Of a stretch of DNA of 64,000 nucleotides, positions 58,135 through 64,000 are shown piece by piece. The stretch lies in the NCBI RefSeq assembly GCF_900141895.1, contig NZ_FQYT01000003.1, forward strand, positions 1 through 64,000, given 5' to 3'. Within the stretch, counting starts at the first letter, position 1, and every line of letters starts with the position of its first letter. The notes beneath the pieces were generated by a model, which saw nothing but the letters and a program-made list of their open reading frames with translations, was not told the origin of the DNA and searched no databases. A program made the position numbers and the translations under genes. The stretch is from Parasporobacterium paucivorans DSM 15970. Its GTDB lineage: Bacteria > Bacillota > Clostridia > Lachnospirales > Lachnospiraceae.

Positions 58135-59016
58135 TTATTCATTAAAATCAACAGTCCCCTGCAGCCAGATGGATCCCTTAAACCTTCTTCCCGGTTCCGG
58201 TTCTCCCAGTAAATCCTTTTTGTTTATCCCCACAGTAAAAAGCAATTCATTACAATTCAGGTGGATTTTATAGACTTCCTCCTTCGTCTCCGGACTTACT
58301 ATGGATTTCACATCCACAATATCCGCCACAACCGTATACAGATCACACTCCACGCCATAAGGCATGAAGGAAGAATCGACGATAGAAAAAACGTCTTCTT
58401 TTAAGATCCTCCTTGATATTTTTGTATAGGTATCGATATCTTCGATTGTCAGGCTCTCCATCGCGTCCGGATCTCCGTTTTTGGCCGCTTTCAGAAGGTT
58501 TTTCCGGTTCTTTAATGCAACCTTGTCCTTCCGTTTATCGCTTTCCGTTTTCCTGATGGGAAGAAGTATCGTCCCATTCATGGAAAGAGCGGCGAACCTT
58601 ACAGGATACCTCTTTTTCAGCTTTCTGCCTTCTTCTGAAAGATTTACATAATCCAGATTATTCTGCAGATAATATATTAAAGAAACCCCAACTCTCAGGT
58701 CCTCGCTTATACAGGAATGGGAGTTCTTGGAGATATGCTTTTCCACCACGACATCCTCGCCCGGTTGGGCATAATCCCCCATAATATATGGATAATAATA
58801 TTCTATGTTGAATTCATCCTCTTCATCCATGTATCCGTGGACAATTATCCCCATGCCATCCATGAATTCCTTTTTGATCTCAACAATATTATCTCCGTTG
58901 CCCAGATGGATCATTCTTCTCTCGTCAGGATCTTTTATTACTTTTTCAATAAGTTTCCTGACTTCTTTTATATTTTGGATTTCTTTAAATCCGACGGCTC
59001 CTAAATAGCTATGCAT
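58135..59016 (-). CDS. DUF3881 family protein
   Basis: The 293 residues start MHSYLGAVGFKEIQNIKEVRKLIEKV and carry the family's YYYPYIMGDYAQPGEDVVVEKH and YYLQNNLDYVNL segments. DUF3881 is, to my knowledge, largely confined to Lachnospiraceae and has no known function. It supports the host assignment. It stands 9 bp behind serS on the same strand and may be co-transcribed. Confidence 0.85.
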   Translation of the reverse strand: MHSYLGAVGFKEIQNIKEVRKLIEKVIKDPDERRMIHLGNGDNIVEIKKEFMDGMGIIVHGYMDEEDEFNIEYYYPYIMGDYAQPGEDVVVEKHISKNSHSCISEDLRVGVSLIYYLQNNLDYVNLSEEGRKLKKRYPVRFAALSMNGTILLPIRKTESDKRKDKVALKNRKNLLKAAKNGDPDAMESLTIEDIDTYTKISRRILKEDVFSIVDSSFMPYGVECDLYTVVADIVDVKSIVSPETKEEVYKIHLNCNELLFTVGINKKDLLGEPEPGRRFKGSIWLQGTVDFNE

Positions 59017-59025
59017 TCATTACTC

Positions 59026-60309
59026 CTATATTTTTTCAATACGGGTCTTTCCCCCCATATATCCTCTTAGCACTTCAGGAATCACAATGCTTCCATCCGC
59101 CTGCTGAAAATTCTCCAGAATTGCAGCCGTTGTTCTGCCAATTGCCACTCCGCTTCCATTCAATGTGTGGACAAATTTCGCCTTATCCGTCACATTGTCC
59201 TTATATTTAATATTTGCCCTTCTTGCCTGGAAATCCTCAAAGTTGCTACAGCTGGATATTTCCACATATCTGTTGTAGCTGGGCATCCATACCTCTATAT
59301 CATATTTTAAGGCTGCTGTGAATCCCAAATCACCCACACAGATTTTAACGACTCTGTATGGCAGACCCAGCATCTGTAACACAGCCTCTGCATCTCTGGT
59401 TAATTTCTCCAGTTCCTCATAAGAATCTTCGGGTCTTGTGAATTTGACCAGCTCCACCTTATTAAACTGATGCTGCCTGATCAGACCCCTGGTATCCCTG
59501 CCGGCTGACCCTGCCTCAGCCCTAAAGCAAGCCGTATATGCACAATGTTTGATGGGCAGCCTGTTGCCGTCCAATATCTGTTCTCTGTACATATTTGTGA
59601 CGGGCACCTCCGCTGTCGGTACCAGGAAGTATTCTTTGCCATCACCTGTCACCTTATAGGCATCTTCCTCAAATTTGGGCAGCTGGCCGGTTCCCGTCAT
59701 GCTCTCCCGGCTGACCATAAACGGCGGGAAAACCTCGGTATATCCGTGTTTTTCGTTATGTGTATCCAGAAAGAAATTCATTATGGATCTTTCAAGCCTT
59801 GCTCCCGCTCCCTTGTAGAAGGTGAATCTGGATCCACTGACTTTTGCGCCCGCTTCCGCATCAATGATGTCCAGATCTGAACCTAAGTCCCAATGGGGCT
59901 TGGGTTCAAAATCAAAACTGGTCGGTTCTCCCCATCTTCTGATTTCCACATTGTCTTCGTCCGTCTTACCAGGAGGAACGGTCTTGTTCGGAATATTTGG
60001 AATGGTGAGCATATAATTATTCAGTTCCAGTTCCGCATCATTGACCTGTCCGTTAAATTCCTTGATTTTATTGGAAAGTTCCTTCATTTCCTGCATCAGT
60101 ACAGAGGTGTCTCTGCCTTCCTTTTTCATCAGTGGAACCTGTTTAGACGCCTTGTTCTGCTCATTTTTAAGCAGTTCGACCTCTGCCAGGAGTTTGCGGC
60201 GGTTCTCGTCCAGTTCCTTGAATTTATCTAAGTCGAAGTCTTCATTTCTTGAAGCCATCGCTTCTTTAACTTCTTCAAAATTATTTCTCAGTAATTTTAT
60301 ATCTAACAT
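59026..60309 (-). CDS. serS: Seryl-tRNA synthetase
   Basis: The N-terminal coiled coil (~28-100) that grips the tRNA is followed by the class II core: motif 2 [29 protein letters not shown] and motif 3 [15 protein letters not shown]. The ATG at 60309 ([10 protein letters not shown]) has TTGGAGG upstream, so it is preferred over an earlier one at 60333. It charges tRNA-Ser. No T-box leader was seen in the short upstream gap. Confidence 0.95.
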   Translation of the reverse strand: MLDIKLLRNNFEEVKEAMASRNEDFDLDKFKELDENRRKLLAEVELLKNEQNKASKQVPLMKKEGRDTSVLMQEMKELSNKIKEFNGQVNDAELELNNYMLTIPNIPNKTVPPGKTDEDNVEIRRWGEPTSFDFEPKPHWDLGSDLDIIDAEAGAKVSGSRFTFYKGAGARLERSIMNFFLDTHNEKHGYTEVFPPFMVSRESMTGTGQLPKFEEDAYKVTGDGKEYFLVPTAEVPVTNMYREQILDGNRLPIKHCAYTACFRAEAGSAGRDTRGLIRQHQFNKVELVKFTRPEDSYEELEKLTRDAEAVLQMLGLPYRVVKICVGDLGFTAALKYDIEVWMPSYNRYVEISSCSNFEDFQARRANIKYKDNVTDKAKFVHTLNGSGVAIGRTTAAILENFQQADGSIVIPEVLRGYMGGKTRIEKI

Positions 60310-60372
60310 TTTTTTCCTCCAACCAATCACCATGGATCTGCCACACTTTAATACGACATTATAGCATGTATA

Positions 60373-60885
60373 TTATTCGTTTACAATGGCTTTATTTATC
60401 GCTTCTTTTTCCTCATCCCCAAGAACAATATAGGACTCACCCCGGATAATCTCCTTGATATAGGTATAACAGCCTTCCCTGCTGTGCATGGATGTGAGGA
60501 CAAAACCGGTATTGTTTTCGTCCAGAAGGGCAAGTGCAAAGCTCAGCTTTCCACCCATTTCATTAAAGGCATCGTATTTTACAATTGCTGCCTTCTGGTA
60601 AGAAATCCTGATTTTTTCTGATATTTCCTGAATCAGAGCGGTTTTGGATTCATTTTCTTTCTTCAGGTATTCCAGTTCCTCAAACCTGTTTTTTATAAGA
60701 TCTTCCAGCGTTTCCGCATTTTTTCCCATTAAAAACCTGTCGTATCTTTTCTTGAGTTTATTTGTGGCCCTTAATGTAAGGATTGTAATAATCACCAGAA
60801 TTATTACCAGTCCGAGCAATACAAAAATGTAAACGGCCGGATCCAGAGCATCCAGTCCCAATGAATCAAATATTTTACTGTTCAT
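60373..60885 (-). CDS. DUF4446 membrane protein
   Basis: One N-terminal membrane helix (VYIFVLLGLVIILVIITILTL), a coiled coil (LEDLIKNRFEELEYLKKENESKT) and a C-terminal domain with VKYDAFNEMGGKLSFALALLDENNTGFVLTSMHSREGCYTYIKEI make up this family. It is usually encoded next to parB in Firmicutes; function unknown. It lies 21 bp behind parB and is probably in its operon. Confidence 0.9.
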   Translation of the reverse strand: MNSKIFDSLGLDALDPAVYIFVLLGLVIILVIITILTLRATNKLKKRYDRFLMGKNAETLEDLIKNRFEELEYLKKENESKTALIQEISEKIRISYQKAAIVKYDAFNEMGGKLSFALALLDENNTGFVLTSMHSREGCYTYIKEIIRGESYIVLGDEEKEAINKAIVNE

Positions 60886-60906
60886 GTAAATTTCCCCTAT
60901 GTCCTT

Positions 60907-61785
60907 TTAATTATCTATTTTCATGAGCATCTCCAGGATCCGGTCCAGATCCTCGTCCGAGTAATACTCTATTTCTATTTTACCTTTGCCTTTTGCTTTT
61001 TGGCTCAGCCGCACCTTGGTTCCAATTATATTTTCGATGCTTTTCTCAATATCCCTGAAAATGGGGTTGTTTGCCTTTTTCTCCGGGGCCTTCTGTTTCC
61101 CTGAAGTGAGTTTTTTGACAATCGCTTCTGTTTCCCGTACGCTCAGATCATGTTCAATGATTTTTAGGGCAACGTCATTTTGCTGCTTCGGATTATCGAG
61201 ACCAAGAAGCGCCCTGGCGTGTCCTGTGGATAAACTTCCGGAAATCAGCTGCTGCTGTACATCCTCGGCCAGTTTCAAAAGACGCATGGTGTTGGTTATC
61301 AGAGATCTGCTCTTTGAAACCCTTTGGGCGATGTCCTCCTGTTTAAGTTCAAACTCATCAATCAATTTTTTATAAGCCTTCGCTTCCTCTATCGGATTCA
61401 GCTTTTCTCTTTGAATGTTCTCAATCAGGGAGATTTCGATGACTTCCCGGTCGTCATAGTCTTTAATAATGACGGGAACTTCCTTTAATCCGGCCATTTT
61501 GGCGGCTCTCCATCGGCGCTCACCGGCAATGATTTCATAATATTTGTCTTTTTTCAGTACCAGGATCGGCTGCAGAATTCCGTACAGCCGTATGGACTCC
61601 GAAAGTTCAGTCAGAGCATCCTTGTTGAATTCTTTCCTTGGCTGTTCCCTGTTTGGCTCTACCAGATTTGTACTGAGCATCAGAATCCCTTCATTTGATT
61701 CCGATGAAAATGCCTTGTCTTCAACAATCTCCGGTATGAGAGAGTCTAATCCCTTTCCAAGCCCGGTTTTCCTTGTCTTATTCAT
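60907..61785 (-). CDS. parB: Chromosome partitioning protein ParB/Spo0J
   Basis: The 292-residue protein has the CTP-binding N-terminus (REQPRKEFN..., ENIQREKLNPIEEAKAYKKLI with GERRWRA box IIAGERRWRAAKMAGL), a helix-turn-helix (LKQEDIAQRVSKSRSLITNTMRLL) and a C-terminal dimer domain. It loads onto parS and spreads, serving chromosome segregation and SMC loading. Its start overlaps parA by 4 bases. Two parS sites lie 0.9 kb away beyond parA. Confidence 0.95.
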   Translation of the reverse strand: MNKTRKTGLGKGLDSLIPEIVEDKAFSSESNEGILMLSTNLVEPNREQPRKEFNKDALTELSESIRLYGILQPILVLKKDKYYEIIAGERRWRAAKMAGLKEVPVIIKDYDDREVIEISLIENIQREKLNPIEEAKAYKKLIDEFELKQEDIAQRVSKSRSLITNTMRLLKLAEDVQQQLISGSLSTGHARALLGLDNPKQQNDVALKIIEHDLSVRETEAIVKKLTSGKQKAPEKKANNPIFRDIEKSIENIIGTKVRLSQKAKGKGKIEIEYYSDEDLDRILEMLMKIDN

Positions 61786-62597
61786 CTCCCTTTTTTCCTT
61801 CCTCTTTCGGTGTACTCCTGCACTTCATCTGGTTCCATCTCCTTTTTTATGACTTCATCCGCAAGATTTCTATAACTTTCAGCACCAACCGACTTCGTAT
61901 CATACAGATTTATGGGCAGACCATGACTGGGCGCCTCCGCCAGCCTAACGTTCCTTGGAATGATAGTCTTGTATATATTCTGTCTTAGATTTGACTTTAC
62001 ATTTTCTACCACTTCCAGAGAAAGATTTGTGCGGGCATCATACATGGTAAATACGACCCCTTCAATTTTCAATTCCGGATTCAGTCTTTGCTTTACAAGG
62101 TTTATTGTGTGAACAAGCTGGGTCAGTCCCTCCAGAGCGTAATACTCGCATTGAATGGGAACCAGCACCGCATCAGCCGTAGTCATGGCATTCACGGTCA
62201 GAATATTCAGGGAGGGGGGGCAGTCAATTATGATAAAATCATATTCTTCCTTGATTTTATCGATATTCTTCTTCAGTATGAACTCCCTGCCCTCCACGCC
62301 GATCAGGTCGATTTCCGCTCCGGACAGATTGACATTAGAGGGAAGAAGTGACAAGTTTTCAATCACATTCTGGATTATACACTCCTCCAGAGTGGCTTCT
62401 CCCAGCAGGAAATGGTATATGGTTTTGGCCAGATTGTTCTTGTCGACACCCAGTCCGCTTGTAGTGTTTCCCTGTGGATCCGTGTCGATGGTAAGGACTT
62501 TCTTGCCTCTTTCAGCCAGGCAGGCAGAAAGGTTGATGGCTGTTGTTGTCTTTCCCACCCCGCCCTTTTGATTGGCTACTGCGATTATTCTTCCCAT
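61782..62597 (-). CDS. parA: Chromosome partitioning ATPase ParA/Soj
   Basis: The deviant Walker A KGGVGKTT is at residues 11-18 (QKGGVGKTTTAINLSACLA), Walker A' DTDPQGNTTSGL follows and Walker B is DFIIIDCPPSLNIL. The 271 residues are typical of Soj. It works with ParB and parS in origin segregation and control of DnaA. The ATG at 62597 has AAGGGGG upstream. A parS site lies close to its promoter. Confidence 0.95.
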   Translation of the reverse strand: MGRIIAVANQKGGVGKTTTAINLSACLAERGKKVLTIDTDPQGNTTSGLGVDKNNLAKTIYHFLLGEATLEECIIQNVIENLSLLPSNVNLSGAEIDLIGVEGREFILKKNIDKIKEEYDFIIIDCPPSLNILTVNAMTTADAVLVPIQCEYYALEGLTQLVHTINLVKQRLNPELKIEGVVFTMYDARTNLSLEVVENVKSNLRQNIYKTIIPRNVRLAEAPSHGLPINLYDTKSVGAESYRNLADEVIKKEMEPDEVQEYTERGRKKGR

Positions 62598-62666
62598 TTC
62601 TTCCCCCTTAAATTTTTTTCCATTATATCACCTATCTGTTTCAATATCTACAAACAATTAGTAAAA

Positions 62667-62682
62667 TGTTTCACGTGAAACA
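62667..62682. promoter_or_regulatory. parS site 1
   Basis: TGTTTCACGTGAAACA is the exact consensus for ParB/Spo0J binding. It is placed between parA and rsmG, 28 bp from the second copy. Confidence 0.97.
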
Positions 62683-62702
62683 TTTTAGATTTACAAAAAA
62701 AC

Positions 62703-62732
62703 AGAAGAATGTTTCACGTGAAACATTCTTCT
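62703..62732 (-). terminator. parS site 2 nested in a terminator hairpin
   Basis: A second exact parS (62710-62725) is extended by 7-bp complementary arms (AGAAGAA/TTCTTCT) to a perfect 30-bp palindrome. It overlaps the rsmG stop (62731). On the minus strand it is followed by GTTTTTTTG, so the same DNA should also terminate the mnmG-rsmG transcript. Confidence 0.85.
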
Positions 62733-63453
62733 AGGTCAATGGCTTTTTTGCCGGCATTCCGGGCTTTCTCGGATATTTTTCCGGAGTCTTTCCGGTCTTT
62801 TTTATAACCAGCAGGGTTCTTTTGATTTCCGAATCTGGCAAGTCAAAAGAAGTGATACTTTCCACTCTTCCACCCAGCAGTGCAATCGGGTGCTCTGCAC
62901 CTTTTACTTCATCCTGGATCTCACCTGCTTTATATGACACAAAAACACCATTTTCTTCCACAAAGGGCAGGCAGTACTCCGAAAGAACCGCCAGGTTTGA
63001 TACGGCTCGTGACACGCACATATCATACCTTTCCCTATATTGGGGGTCCTGACCCATTTCCTCCGCCCTTCCATGGACGGCGGAAATGTCCCTCAAATCC
63101 AAGGCTTCGATAACTTCTGTGAGAAATCCAACCCTCTTACTTAGGGAATCCATGAGTGTTACGGAAATCTGAGGAAAAACGATTTTTATGGGTATTCCCG
63201 GAAATCCGGCCCCCGTCCCTACATCAATGACTGATTTTACGCCATTCATATTGACAGCCTTTACACAGGAAAGACTATCCACAAAATGTTTCAAAATCAC
63301 TTCGTCAAAATCCGTGATGGAGGTCAGGTTCATAACTTTGTTCTTTTCAATCAGCAATTCGTAATACTTGACGAACTGTTCCATCTGGGAATCCGATAAA
63401 GAAACATTCATTTTCTCCAGCCTGTTTGCAAAATCCTGAAGATTGTATTTCAT
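62731..63453 (-). CDS. rsmG: 16S rRNA (guanine-527-N7)-methyltransferase
   Basis: The AdoMet site VIDVGTGAGFPGIPIKIVFP and the neighbouring LMDSLSKRVGFL, with CVSRAVSNLAVL later, mark RsmG (GidB). It methylates G527 of 16S rRNA. The ATG at 63453 (MKYNLQDFANRL) with AGAGG upstream is preferred to the longer frame from 63495. It is 10 bp behind mnmG. Confidence 0.95.
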   Translation of the reverse strand: MKYNLQDFANRLEKMNVSLSDSQMEQFVKYYELLIEKNKVMNLTSITDFDEVILKHFVDSLSCVKAVNMNGVKSVIDVGTGAGFPGIPIKIVFPQISVTLMDSLSKRVGFLTEVIEALDLRDISAVHGRAEEMGQDPQYRERYDMCVSRAVSNLAVLSEYCLPFVEENGVFVSYKAGEIQDEVKGAEHPIALLGGRVESITSFDLPDSEIKRTLLVIKKTGKTPEKYPRKPGMPAKKPLT

Positions 63454-63463
63454 TATAGGACCT

Positions 63464-64000
63464 CTACTTTCTACGAATATTTTCAATTGCCACAAGCAAG
63501 ACGGCTATGTCCGCAGGCGAAACGCCGGAGATTCTTCCTGCCTGCCCAATAGATGCCGGTCTGTACAGGGTCAGTTTCTGACGTGCTTCCTTCCGCAATC
63601 CCTCTATGGAATCATAGTCCAGATCGGGTTCGATTTTCCGGTTTTCCAGCTTCTTGAACTGTTCTACCTGCCTCATCTGCCGCTGTATATATCCGTTATA
63701 TTTAATATTTATGTTAATCTGTTCGACTATATCGTCAGCAACTGGAAGTCTCTCCGGGTCAAACTCGGCCAGCATTTCATAAGTCAGTTCCGGGCGACGG
63801 ATCAATTCAGCCAGGGAAGATCCTGTTTTGAGAAGGGAGCTTCTATTCTTTTCGAGAAATTCCTGCACTTGGCTGTTCGCTCCCACTGGGGTGTTTTCCA
63901 GCCGCAAGAGCTCCTTTTCAATCAGTCTCTCTTTTTCAACTAATTTCTGGTACCTCTCCTGGTTGATGAGTCCCGTTTCAAACCCGATCTTTGTAAGACG
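63464..64000 (-). CDS. mnmG: tRNA uridine-5-carboxymethylaminomethyl modification enzyme MnmG, C-terminal part
   Basis: The visible 178 residues read RLTKIGFETGLINQERYQKL at the window edge and end GRISGVSPADIAVLLVAIEN plus IRRK. This is the C-terminal helical domain of MnmG (GidA), with the conserved YxGYIxRQ-type segment (IKYNGYIQRQMRQVEQFKKLENRKIEPDLDYDSIEGL). With MnmE it modifies the wobble uridine of tRNAs. The FAD-binding N-terminus lies right of the window. Confidence 0.95.
   Translation of the reverse strand, partial: RLTKIGFETGLINQERYQKLVEKERLIEKELLRLENTPVGANSQVQEFLEKNRSSLLKTGSSLAELIRRPELTYEMLAEFDPERLPVADDIVEQININIKYNGYIQRQMRQVEQFKKLENRKIEPDLDYDSIEGLRKEARQKLTLYRPASIGQAGRISGVSPADIAVLLVAIENIRRK

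Noticed and set aside
60310-60372. T-box riboswitch before serS
   Set aside because: The gap is only about 60 bp and contains no T-box sequence or specifier hairpin.
1-64000. CRISPR array
   Set aside because: No set of regularly spaced direct repeats with unique spacers was found; the only short tandem repeats are the integrase arm sites and the GGTAACC iterons.

Overview
The window looks like a piece of a Lachnospiraceae-type Firmicutes (Clostridia) chromosome close to the replication origin. The right end carries the classic origin-proximal order mnmG-rsmG-[two parS sites]-parA-parB, followed by a DUF4446 gene, serS and a DUF3881 gene (a family I associate with Lachnospiraceae). Then come tRNA-Arg(CCT), a D,D-carboxypeptidase, trmB and tRNA-Lys(CTT). 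Left of that tRNA the sequence is accessory DNA.

Region 1 (1-6.9 kb) is a remnant of a mobile or plasmid-like element. It holds the end of an IS21-family insertion sequence (1-305) that has cut off the 3' end of an archaeo-eukaryotic-type primase gene, then an unrecognised 341-residue gene, DUF960, a DUF1643-like gene, a RadC/JAB gene, a DUF5688 gene and small ORFs.

Region 2 (6.9-20.7 kb) is a single leftward operon with a near-consensus promoter (20646-20674) and an intrinsic terminator (6863-6901). In transcription order it encodes: a 673-residue protein with a HARE-HTH-like and an integrase-like SAM segment; an iron-sulfur PP-loop sulfotransfer protein fused to a ferredoxin domain (BrxP); a giant P-loop ATPase (BrxC-like); PglZ; a 66-residue zinc-ribbon protein; a short BrxL; and a cysteine desulfurase. 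The core matches type 4 BREX. The desulfurase plus the DndC/APS-reductase-like CC...CxxC protein suggest that the modification is a sulfur one. This is the most interesting system here.

Region 3 (21159-55643) is an apparently intact 34.5-kb siphovirus-like prophage in the 3' end of tRNA-Lys(CTT), bounded by perfect 51-bp repeats. From the right it contains integrase, a lysogeny switch with divergent promoters and shared CGTCCAATTTGGACG operators, an early replication/recombination block (DUF1351, Erf, SSB, ERCC4 nuclease, CHC2 primase domain, DUF927 helicase) with an iteron-like candidate origin, many small genes, a late-gene regulator and late promoter, packaging, head, tail, two holins, an amidase and a BppU-type fibre. 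Prophage genes are leftward except the integrase side. Seven copies of an 11-bp integrase arm-type repeat lie just inside both ends. The phage also carries a replacement terminator for the tRNA it occupies.

Functions are assigned from motifs and remembered family features only; no database search was possible.
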